Position numbers and translations under genes: made by a program. Under the pieces are notes generated by a model. The model did not search any database and was not told the DNA's origin. It was given only the letters and a program-made list of their open reading frames with translations. This document shows, in pieces, positions 12,068 to 22,331 of a DNA stretch of 64,000 bases. Source of the DNA: Marchantia polymorpha subsp. ruderalis (taxonomy: Eukaryota; Streptophyta; Marchantiopsida; Marchantiales; Marchantiaceae); contig AP031355.1 in the NCBI GenBank assembly GCA_037833965.1, forward strand, positions 5,233,501-5,297,500. Reading direction: 5' to 3'. Position 1 is the stretch's first letter. Every line of letters begins with the position of its first letter.

Positions 12068-12157
12068 TTTTAGCCAACGGCTAGCCGGCTAAACTTGGGG
12101 CACTAGCCGGCTAGCCGTTTGTATCGGCTAGCCGGCTAGCCATGGCTTAGCCGGCTG
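12068..12157. repeat. Right subterminal GGCTAGCC-type palindrome cluster
   Basis: Counterpart of 8664-8753, with several copies of GGCTAGCCGG and its variants next to the right terminus. Confidence 0.8.
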
Positions 12158-12171
12158 CGTGCCCATCCCTA

Positions 12172-12179
12172 CATGTTCA
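12172..12179. repeat. Target-site duplication of the hAT element, right copy
   Basis: CATGTTCA, a perfect copy of 8641-8648. Confidence 0.93.
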
Positions 12180-12712
12180 ACATGTCAAACACAAGTTGAA
12201 TGAACTTGCTTAATTCAACCACGGAAATGTTTTTCCAAATTCCGATTTTTATCATACTACCATTCATTAATTCTTATTATTCTCTTGTACTCATGTAATT
12301 TTTTTATCTTCAACTCAAACTTCAATTGCTTCTTGCATTTGTACGAATCATATTTGTTTTTTGCTACAATGTGGATGTTATACACGTAAAATACTAGATA
12401 ATGAGATGAAAGTTTTTATTATTCATCTTCTTCATTTACATAACTAAACCATACACACTTTATGAAAACTTTTATTCTTTCATGCATTTATCAAACCATG
12501 CATTCCATTACTTAGGAGTTTTTTTAATCTATTTAATAATTTTGGCAATTTGGAAATTGAATCTTTTGACTTTTTTTCTAAAAATCATCTGGTTATCTTA
12601 TGTAGATTTTATCTTCTAAAAAGCTAATAAAAATGGTATAATTACATCTATGTGAGTGATAATCAAATGAAATATTCCTGCACATGCACATACCAATCAA
12701 ATTGCAACATAC
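12180..12712. other. AT-rich interval, no gene seen
   Basis: AT-rich DNA between the hAT element and the foldback; no coding or structural signal that I can support. Confidence 0.45.
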
Positions 12713-12859
12713 CTTGAATGATGAAATAAAATTTACAAAACCAAGTTGATGTCTAGAATTTTCACACAAGTGAAAAAGCATAATTGTACGTCACATTTTT
12801 CTCTTGTGGAAATTCTAGACATCAACTTGGTTTTGTAGATTTTAATTTCATCATTCAAG
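12713..12859. repeat. Foldback (long inverted repeat) with arms of about 64 bp
   Basis: The left arm 12713-12777 and right arm 12796-12859 are near-perfect inverted copies. Shared blocks are CTTGAATGATGAAAT, ACAAAACCAAGTTGATGTC and TCTAGAATTT. A loop of about 18 nt separates them. The differences are a few substitutions and small gaps near the loop. Similarity stops abruptly outside the arms. The transcript would fold into one long hairpin. It could be a foldback MITE without target duplication, or a young microRNA/siRNA precursor. The sequence alone does not decide. Confidence 0.85.
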
Positions 12860-14940
12860 ATATTATTCTTAAGTTTTTTGTTGTGTGATTCAAATAGTTA
12901 AGTTTTTTATTTCAAATTTTTAATTATAAAATTAAAAGTCAATTTTTTGTACTCATGAATCAAGTAATTATTTATATTATCGGATTATTTTATTTTAATA
13001 AAGAATTCAGTTTATAGATTTTTATTTATATACATTAAAGAATTTTTTAAATGAAATTTCATATTTTTATTTTTAGGTTTTTAATATTTTTTGATGGTTG
13101 CTTCTTATCAATCCAAAAAAAGTTTCTTTTACTAAATTTACATTCACTTGCTCTTTATCAAAGTTTGATTGTTAAAAACTCCATGAGCTCTCACATATTG
13201 CTGTACATTAGCAATTGTATATCATTGTTCATAGCACTATTTCACTCAAGTTTATTTATAACATATTGAGTTTATTTACAAGAAGATTTTTTTTCTTTCA
13301 ATATCATCCCAATGTCATCATCATCTTTAGTCTCCATATTATGATATTTAGGAATGAATGAAGAAATTTATAATTCATAACTTGTAAGAGCTCTAGTAAT
13401 CTGATTTTACAATCTCATAGCAAATGATTCTGGTTGATCTCTATCATGTGGTGTAATTATTTGAAGTTTACAAACAATAACTTACTTAATAAAATTTTGT
13501 TCTTTAAAAATGTAATCCAACTTTAATTAATTTTTTTCTTGTGTCATATCACTATCTTTTTTAAAATCAATTTTCCAGTCATTAACATCCATGAATGCAT
13601 ATTCATTCTTGTCAGTCGATATAGTGTGCAAAATCTTCTACTCTTTCAATGATTTGAGCTTATAAAATATATCAATCATATTCACAATAATATTTACCAT
13701 CTATTGGTTTTCATTCAAATCTATCGCAAATTGATAGATTTATCATAATTTAGAAGGTAATAATATATCTTCATAATCAATATGTTTTTTCATTAAAATC
13801 TAGACTTTGATATGAGACATAATAATATTGCATAATCATGACTTTTATAGATATTCTAATTATTTTGCAAGTATAGATTTGATAGTTAAACTTAGTCATG
13901 AATAAGTTAATCTTGATAAGGTTTTTGGTTAATTTATTTATTTCACATATATAACTATCAACTTTATAACATACTCATAACTTTAAAACTAATTTTAATT
14001 ATTTTTCCAAGTATAGATTTGATAGTTATATACTTTTATAGAAAAATTAAATTAAATCATAATTAAATTAATCATGGTCAACTTTTTGATTAATCTTACT
14101 TGCAATTCACGTAAACAACTATCAATTTAACTTATGACAATTAATATTTTTTTCTAAATTTTTCCTTTAAAATAAATAAGAATATATATTTTTTGCTATT
14201 ATTCATACATAAATATCATATGTTTTGTCCAATTTTAGTTTTAAATTGAACTTTTCAACTTTTAAAAGTTATAAAGACATAAGATTTTTGTGTGAAAAAA
14301 TAAATTCACACAAGCTTCAAATAACTATCAATATTTGATAAACAATAATGTAATAAAGAATGAATATATATATGATAATATATTATATAAACTTTTCAAG
14401 AAGTGCGACTTTTGACGTGATACTCAAAGATCATAATGCACATATTAAAGTATCTATTGAATGCGTGAGTTATAACATAGAAAGTTTTTTTTATGATGCT
14501 TGGGCATAACACAATGATTTTGAATTTTTAAGTCTAATAATTCCTTGACTATATGAGATCCAACAATAAAAACTTTCCTATCATGCTTGTCTAAAAAATA
14601 ATGATGCCAAAACTTTAAGTCAATTTAACCTATGTTAGATAACAAGGTTCTATCATCAAGGAGTGTCAAATACATAATACTCATGTATTCTAGCTTAAAG
14701 TATTATACATGAGTTATTTGTAAACATATTTAGTTAATTGGATCTAAAGTAGAGGTTACTTAAGATGAATTTATGGTTACTTTATACTGCACTATTCACA
14801 ATTGCCACGTTAGCGATCCATGAGCTTGTTAAATTTATCCGTCATTTCATCAATCCACTTAAAGTGAACTGGATGTTGGGAGTGAGATGTTATCTCCGTG
14901 TACTTGTTGAGCTTTGAATGAGCTCCTCTCTTGATCCCTA
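12860..14940. other. AT-rich interval, possible LTR at its right end
   Basis: About 2 kb of AT-rich DNA without a convincing frame. The last few hundred bases would be the 5' LTR if the primer-binding site at 14945 is real. I could not find a matching second LTR to fix its limits. Confidence 0.4.
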
Positions 14941-14944
14941 ATGA

Positions 14945-16820
14945 AACAATTGTATCAGAGTCACTTTTTTTTTTTGAATGTGAATTAGTCCTCGTGAAAT
15001 AGCAAAATGTGATGATATCATTTTTTGAGAGTGTATAGTGACAGACAGAGCACATTGATCTGCATGCAAAAAGAAGGAAAAAGAAGAACTCATGGTTTGA
15101 AAATATGGATGTGTTTGTAAGAAGTTTGATATTGCAATAACTGAGTTTCAAACTCTTTGATATTCACGTTTGTTTTATAAAATTTATGTTTAGAATAATG
15201 GAGTCAAAAGTATGAATACTTTTGACTATCGATTGTTAGTTATAGAGACATATGAGAAAAAATCATCTACATTTTGAACTAAATGTTTATTGGATTTGAA
15301 TTGTGAATCATCTGCTTAAGTTCAATTGAATATATATGTAGAGACTAGGAAATTATATTCACAGATTAGATTGTATAAAGATTTGATTGTGAATATATAG
15401 AGTTGTTATAGAGTCACATCTAACTTGTATTAGAATGAGTGAGAGGAAGCATAGAGCCATCACTTGATATATATGAGGTCTTAAATGCTCTTATGATTGA
15501 GATGAAAAAGTTAGGTAAAGCAATAATAGAAAGTTATAGAAAGAAGCAAGCTTTGAAGGATAAGATTTGTTGGTTAAAGAGTGAAAAAATTGAAGAGAGA
15601 AAAAGATGGAGAGATGGAAGTTGAAACTTCAAAATTAAATATTCAAGTTCAAAAGTAATTAAATCCTAATGATGCTGTAGAGGTAAATAAGAGACAAATT
15701 CAAGAGTTTGACGATCAAGCCAATCACATGCTTCAAATGAGAAAGTCATGTAAGGTGAAATTATACAAGGAGAGAAGAGCAATGGAAGTTTTAGAGGTTT
15801 GGATCATGAAGATGAATTTACAATTGTCTCATTTTCATTTTTTTGATTTTTTTTTTTCAGGAATGCTTATTAGGTCTTGGTATGAATAAAACACTCACAT
15901 GATACATTACATGACAACAAATTGTAATAAACGAGGTGCTTCAGTTTTGTGAAGTGAAATGTCGGAGTGAATTTTACGTAATTTTTTAAACTATTGATAT
16001 TTTTCATACGGTAAGAATGAAGTTGTGGGTTTTGAAACAAAATGAAGAATCCACCAGTATATTGAAAATTTTTATGATCCTCAATAATCTATAATATATT
16101 TGAATGAAGTTGAAGCATTGAATAACTTCGAACGAGGTTTGAAAGATCATGTACGAAAAGAAGTGATGGTAAGAAATCCATCCACAGTGGATAAAGTAAA
16201 TGCCATTCCTCAACAAATTTTAGATACTTATTGAATCACTCACGGTGAATCATCAAAAAATAGCTCAAGATTCAACAAACTCTACATCAATAGAATTGGA
16301 GAACTTTTAACGTAGAGAAGATTATGCACCACCACAATGACCAACATCAAGATTTGAAGGTGGCATTTGACGATCATTGATTCCAAATTTGCAAGAAAGA
16401 TATGCAAATAATGGAATGATTCAAGGAGTAACGAGAGTTCGTGATACTTGTCAATGTTATGCATGCAGTACTACGGATCACATTGTCAAGATTTGCCAAA
16501 TTCAACTAGTATCACAAGAAGATCGTACATTACAGTGACAATCTTTTAACAATATGAAGTGCGCTGATTACAAAGAAGCTTAAGAACTTGCTTTGAGAAA
16601 CAAAGATCACATGTGAAATTGTCTCAAGGTTTTAATAATTCCACAAAACGGAAAAAAGGCAAAGCTGAAAGAAGAAAATGGTTGGAGATTTATGGAAGAA
16701 GCAAGAAACAAGCTAAACTTTTTGTGGTGAATCCACTCATGAGGTCACGAATGATATGGGTGAAATACAGAAGGTGAAAGTTTTGATTGATATCGGAGCA
16801 TCAAGAAATGTATTGCAATC
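14945..16820 (+). mobile_element. Degenerate LTR-retrotransposon fragment, Ty3/gypsy-like
   Basis: Plus-strand order PBS, gag, zinc knuckle, protease. ACAATTGTATCAGAG at about 14946-14960 resembles the initiator-Met tRNA primer-binding site (usual TTGGTATCAGAGC) with one base lost. A charged, helical gag-like stretch lies at 15439-15621. A gag core with NNFERGLKDHVRKEV lies at about 16100-16230. A CX2CX4HX4C knuckle is at 16455-16496, and a retropepsin-like VLIDIGAS at 16774-16818. Stops and frameshifts separate all parts, and no reverse transcriptase or integrase follows. It is therefore a truncated relic. Confidence 0.65.
16100..16496 (+). pseudogene. Gag core and CCHC zinc knuckle relic
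   Basis: EALNNFERGLKDHVRKEV followed by NPSTVDKVNAIPQQI has the F..GL...vr.eV...P.t form of retrotransposon gag proteins. About 250 bp on is CYACSTTDHIVKIC, an exact CX2CX4HX4C nucleocapsid knuckle (Cys codons 16455, 16464 and 16494; His codon 16479). Several stops lie between them. Confidence 0.65.
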
Positions 16821-18689
16821 AAATTAAAAATGATGTTGATGAAGTATATGAGTGAAAAAGTATTGTCAAACGGAAGCAATAGCGACACTACTGTAGAGTG
16901 TAGAGTTATCTCTAGGTAGATACAAGGAAAAGATTGAGTGAAAATAATTTATATAGTTTGATATGATGTTATCTGAAAATATCATGGATGAAAAGATATA
17001 ATCTAGAGTTAGATAGGAGAACAAAAGTGATAAAAAATATCAGTTAGAGAATTTATGAAGATAGAGTTAGATCTCAAAATAAGAATCATTTTTTTTCTAA
17101 AGATATATATATTTTTTGGAACTTATAAAAAACAGTATTAGGTTCAATAAAGAATGATAAATTTACATGCACTGAAAAACTCTTACCCTGACACACACAA
17201 CTTGTAACTGCATTTAGTATATAATGCTAGGCAAAGAAACTCACTTGCTTCGGGTGATAGGGAAATGTAAGGATGTCTATGAAATAATAAGGGTCGGGAT
17301 CATTGTTTGCCTAAAAAATTATGTTGAGAATCTGCTTGTAACTCTCCTGTACCCGTGTTACATGCCTTACTGAGCAAATGAGGAAGCGCCAAGCTTTCTG
17401 GAGTGGGGTACAGTTGGAACAATGAACTTTACAAGCCGGACCTCTCTCACCAATATACTGGACCATGCTCTAAGATAATAGCTACTAACAAGGGAATTTA
17501 GTATTTCCCAAATTGGGATGTCGTGAGCCGTCGCTCTTCATCGTAGCAGGTAAGGTAGTATGTAGTGAGCTCGGTTGCCTCGGCTAGTTAATAGAGAGAG
17601 TGCGTAAGAAGGATGACATTGCTCAGTACAATCGTCGGTACAGTTGTTTCTTTTCCTTGGGCAATGAATTTCCTTGAGTTGGTGGGTGGTGGATTTCTTT
17701 GGGATCGATTGTCGAGATACTCCGTAATCGCACGAGGTTGGAGAAATGCAGGTTCATGAATATACCGGCCATGATCATTCTACTCCAGCATTATACTCCG
17801 AGAACTACTATAATACACATCAAACTCATTCTTGCCAAACGCCCTCGAGGACTGAAGCTCTGTGCCAAAAACAATCCTGATATGTCTCTCTCCGTTGTCC
17901 ACATGGTTTGGACTGTTGTCGCAATGGAGTGGACGAGATCTGGCAGTGAATATAACTTGGTAAAGGTGCCCAAGCAACGCTCCCGTTTCCAGTAGCATGA
18001 TGATGACAATATCTGAGGGGATGTGATATTTCTGTTCCACTCAGTATGTAATTCGATTAGTTTGTTGCGCACACGGTGTAACGAGAAAATGATTGGTGCA
18101 AGATGTCTCGGGTCCATCATTAGCGAATTCAAGGCTTCAAAACAGCTGTTGCAAATCTGAATTCCCCAAAATTCTATACTCATCCCCAAAAACAACGCAT
18201 CGAGATCCATGGATCGTGTGTCGTTCTCTCCCTTATCTCTACCCTACCTCTCGCCACATTCCCAATTCTCCAATCTGAATGACTGAAGGTGAGTCCTGGA
18301 GTCGGTGGCTTTTAAACTCAGGCAAACTGAGGAAGTCGCTCGTTTCCGTAGCGTATCAGAGGATGGTCGAAAGAGGTCGGAGGCCATAGGTCGGGAGACG
18401 AGAGTAAAACCGTCCGCTGGAGATGGAGGCGATCCGGCGATGCGACGAGCACGAGACACATGACACGTAAAGATACTGCATCAGGTTGGCGTATGTCGGC
18501 GGCGGGCGGCTGCTGCCGCACTGACATTCTTCTCTTTCTCGTTCTCCCTCACGAGGAGCCCCTCTACATCTCCATACGACACTCCCGAGTCTCATACGGA
18601 AACCGTATACGAGATTTGGATGGAATGTCCATCATCATGGTGGGGTAGAAAAGACTGTACTGCAGGCAGTGGCGCGGGCGGGAGAGTGG

Positions 18690-18780
18690 GCGGGGAAGTG
18701 TGGGGATGGGGATGGGGGCCGGGGGGAGGGGGTTGGGGCTGTGGGGGATGGGGATGGGGGCGGGGGAGGGGTTGGGGCAG
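18690..18780. repeat. G-rich tract on plus strand, quadruplex-prone
   Basis: About 90 bp of closely spaced runs of three to six G (GGGGATGGGGATGGGGG and relatives). It satisfies the G-quadruplex pattern many times over. Confidence 0.8.
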
Positions 18781-19126
18781 CGGGCTTGCTTGCTTGCGGG
18801 GAGGCTCGGTCCGCCGAACGGGGGCGCCGAGAGAAAGCGTATGACGGCTGGTGCCGCGCGTGGGCTGGAGAACACCATGCCGGCCTGCCCCCATGGCGAG
18901 GAGGATGGGTGATGATCATTCTAATCATGACGTTTCTCTTCCGACATCATCCCCTTCCACTCGCCGCTTTTCTTGTCTTTTGGGCGGGGCCCACCGCCTG
19001 ACAGGCCCCGGCGATAAAGCAAGCTTGTCGGAGAAAGTGGACGCCTTTGTAAATTCTCCTCTGCCGTACTTTCATGGGCTTTCACCGTTTCGCTTTCTCG
19101 GGTCTCCCGTTTGTCAGCATTTCTCC

Positions 19127-19245
19127 GCAGGGTCCCCCCCCACTCTGGCCCCCACCACCTCCGTTACCCGGCAGCCCCCTGCCCCTGCCCCAACCCCACC
19201 CCCCCACCCCCACAACCCCCCTGGCCTGCCTCTGCCCCCTCCTCT
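19127..19245. repeat. C-rich tract on plus strand (G-rich on minus)
   Basis: Runs of three to eight C separated by one to a few bases, such as TGCCCCTGCCCC and CACCCCCCCACCCCC. It is the strand-inverted counterpart of the tract 350 bp upstream. Confidence 0.8.
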
Positions 19246-20397
19246 GCCAATTAGTTAGAGGCACAATTTCCCTCTGCCCGTTGGCGCCGTGTCAGGGCTC
19301 TTTGTCTTCCGCATACGGTCGTCGAGAAAAGACCGCCGACGTGCTTCCGATTAGTTTACGCCTGCGCATTCTACGTCGTCGTCTCGGATACTCGCGTTGG
19401 AAACATCAAAGACCGCTCAAAAACGCTTCTGATTTCCCATGTGTGGGCTGTGTATCGATGGAGAGCACAGCATTTGACATTCCGTGGACATGAACATGCG
19501 AAAGCGTCGAGAATCGCAGAGCTAACCCCTAGGATTTGGACTCTTCTGCTTTCGGTTTGCGCGAGAGTTTGAATCGAACATGGCACCGGGTTTTGGAGTG
19601 TTATACATGCAGGATTCTGCTTCAGAGGATGTCAATATTCGAAGAAGGAAACTATCTTCTCTTTTCTCCTTGAGCCACCCACGCGAACTTCTTCAAGGCA
19701 CGCTCCATGTGTTCGACTTTTGTCCGACGATGAAAAAAGGTAAAACCTCTCGACCTCAACATCATCATTCATATTTTGCAACTTCCCAGATACACCGTGA
19801 CGATTCTATTTCCATTGTCAGAGGGCCATAGTCTCACGATATTTCTCACAGCCAGCATGTTATCTATGCTCCCAAATATCGCACTCCAGCTGTACGTGCA
19901 TAAACTAATACACAAAAAATTTTCTGAGAGAATTGCTCACGATGTATTCCAATTTGTGGGAAATATATGACTCGCATGCTTAGATTTGTAATACACCAAG
20001 TTTCTTTGAAGATATTTCTTTATTCCCTTGCGCGGAAAATTTGTTTGCCAGAATCATCTGGAAGTTTGGGAATACGTGTGAGAGGTTGAGCACCATGGAA
20101 TGAACAAAGGATGTTATTCGTTCACGAGGTCTAAACACTGGAACCAACAAATCGATGTTGTAAAAACAAAGTTTTCTAGAGATTGACGCGATTTCTTTGT
20201 TGCCAAGCTCAGATTCTTTTGTGGAGCTGAGATTCCTAATTGGCATGTTAATGGATCATGCTGTCCCTTAATTTAGCTCTACACGCCAACTTTTCTTGTC
20301 TTGCGCAGGTGAGTATACGTTTCCCTTATCAGATTGACAACATACAGGTATTCATGTACATGATGTAAGAGATTGACATTGTCAGCATCAAGGCCAC

Positions 20398-20583
20398 CTA
20401 CAGGATATAAAAAGCACGGACTCCAACGTTACAGCAAATTTTCTTCCGGTTAGAATGACGGGGAACATCTCCTCTATGATACTGAGTCTGGTTCATAATA
20501 TGAGTAGCATCGATCAATCCACATATAAACATCTCTTGTCGCTTCAGGAGTCTATATAAATGTTTGCTAGGTGAGAAATACAA
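20398..20583 (-). pseudogene. Possible PIF/Harbinger transposase relic
   Basis: The 61-residue minus-strand frame contains FICGLIDATHI, then NRKKICCNVGV about 20 residues on. Harbinger nucleases carry G(A/C)IDGTHI around the first catalytic Asp, followed by NRK...S.NV at about this distance. A DSMI fragment in a nearby frame (about 20,255) could be the HDS.I motif. No intact gene or termini were found. It could be chance; a profile search with the DDE_4/Plant_tran models would decide. Confidence 0.4.
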
Positions 20584-21798
20584 TTTGAAATAGATGTCAG
20601 GAACAGCTCACAAATTTCCCTGAAATGTATGCGTATCTTTTCTTGATATTTTCAGGACGTAGATTCAGATATGAAAAACATTCCCTAAAACGCTACGCGC
20701 ACATGTCCTAAAAAGCAGAATGTACACACAACGTTGAGTGAGAGAGGAAGGGCAAATTCCCATGTACCTAGAACGATGAGTAGCTATTGGATTATTATAT
20801 CTTCGGATCTGCCTCCGGAGATAAATATCTCCACATTTCAGAACAAATGAATCATAAACTATTCGCCAGATTTTGGTATGTCGCTGCCTCCTCACTGTAG
20901 GCCAGACCCGAGCTTCGCAACGACTCGTGGTCAATGAATTAGACTGCAAATTCTCCATCCTCGAAGAAACACAACGCAGTCTCTTGTGTGTGATGGAGAA
21001 GGAGTTCGATGTAGAGAAACCGAATTCGTATTAACTAATTCGTATCAACATGTACCGGAGACATGTACGAGGATGGAGGCAGTTCCCGAGAAGCAACCCA
21101 AATCGACCAATTCGGCCATCACCGTTTAGACTTTAGACCAAGCGCTCATGGCAAGTTAGTTGTATCCACAGCTGACGTTCCGTAGAGATGAGCGGATTCT
21201 CGCCAACGAAAGTCCACGTTCGAAGTTGGAACGAACGAAGTATCGAGCCTGTTTCTTGTCCGCCGAATAAGTGAGCGCTGGAGACGAGGTAGACATAATC
21301 TGCGACATACATACTTTTACACAGTACCGTACATCTATACGAGTCACCGACACGGTATCTTCCCACCCGGCCCCTTCTGGACTCGCCCTCCTTCTTTCGG
21401 AACGAATTGAATTGTTTGTCCGGATTCCCCGAGGTCGCAACTTTTGTCCAGATATTGTTTCCCTCCTTTCAGACATTGAAGAATGGGGAAGGAAGAAAAG
21501 CGATGGAGGGAGGAAGAGAGAGAAAGAGAGAGAGAGGGGGGTTGGGGTTAGTGGGAGGGGGGTGGGGGAAAGGAAGCTGGAAATGGAAAGAGCCGCTGAG
21601 GGGGTACGTCAATTCTCGTTCGAGAAAGTGGTCGATGTCGGGGGCTCAGGTAGGCCAGAGACTAAATACAGTAAAGGCGTGGAGGAGTATTCGCGGGGGT
21701 GGGGGAGGGGGGAGGGGCTGTTGCGAGCCGCACATCGAGTCATGGAGGTTTCAACAATTTGTACCACGGGGCCGCTCGCGCAGAACACACATGAGAAT

Positions 21799-21949
21799 AG
21801 GACACATTCATGGAGGGGACGAGGGCCATGAGCACGCGCAGAATTAAGCCCTTAAAGAGCCAGTCACTGGGAAAAGGACACATTCATTGAGCAAACGCAG
21901 AGGCATCATCTTTAAAAGCTTTCGATGCACAAAAGGACACATTCATTGA
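21799..21949. repeat. Three spaced copies of AGGACACATTCAT
   Basis: Copies start at 21799, 21875 and 21934. The last two share the longer word AAAGGACACATTCATTGA (21873-21890 and 21932-21949). An inverted core, AATGAATGTG, lies at 22117-22126. The DNA between copies is not repeated, so these are dispersed short motifs and not a simple tandem repeat. Confidence 0.75.
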
Positions 21950-22277
21950 AAGACAGCCAGCACCAATGAAGGCCCCCTCCGTTCCATCTTTGCCCTCGTC
22001 TCCGCTTATCTCATCTGCCCTCGACGGATTCGGATCCGGATTCGCGTCACAGGACTGACGAGTCACGGAGGCCATTTCATCAGCAGCTCGACCATAACCG
22101 GGGATAACCTCAACCGAATGAATGTGCTGTCTGACCGAGATGCCTGCCGGGGGGCTTACCGGACAACCCCCTGGCGCGTGGGCCTACGGCTCCGACGGTC
22201 GGGGCTTAGAGCGATTACGGCCGGGGGCTCGTGGAGCTCGATAACAGTCTGCCCTCGGTCGAGATTCCGCTGGTGAC

Positions 22278-22281
<4 letters not shown>

Positions 22282-22324
<43 letters not shown>

Positions 22325-22331
22325 GCGAGCT
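22282..22331. repeat. GA then GAGC microsatellite
   Basis: About 15 GA units followed by five (GAGC) units. Similar GAGC runs occur at about 24,427-24,447, 26,715-26,733 (as CGCT) and 27,950-27,965. Confidence 0.9.

Larger units (their letters stand above)
8649..12171 (-). mobile_element. hAT DNA transposon with exact 8-bp target duplication
   Basis: The terminal inverted repeats are TAGAGATGGGCACG on the left and TAGGGATGGGCACG (read on minus) on the right, 13 of 14 matching. They are bounded by perfect CATGTTCA duplications. Inside both ends are clusters of CGGCTAGCCG-like palindromes (about 8664-8753 and 12068-12157), arranged like the subterminal binding sites hAT transposases use. The 3.5-kb element carries one minus-strand transposase pseudogene. 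Between that gene and the left end lies an array of about 179-bp repeats. The perfect duplication indicates a fairly recent insertion, although the gene is already broken. Confidence 0.94.
16821..20390. other. Gene-free stretch spanning the AT-rich to GC-rich transition
   Basis: Composition changes from AT-rich to GC-rich at about 17,200. Open frames at 17,699-18,210 and 18,244-18,595 overlap on both strands and match nothing I recognise. The part from 18,690 to 19,245 is a pair of G-rich and C-rich tracts. I see no gene. Confidence 0.4.

Noticed and set aside
14810..15151. 113-codon minus frame with a KKKSDSD stretch
   Set aside because: It overlaps the primer-binding site and leader of the plus-strand retroelement and has no domain.
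17699..18210. Overlapping plus and minus frames of 98-139 codons
   Set aside because: Each is the shadow of the other and neither shows a domain or conserved motif.
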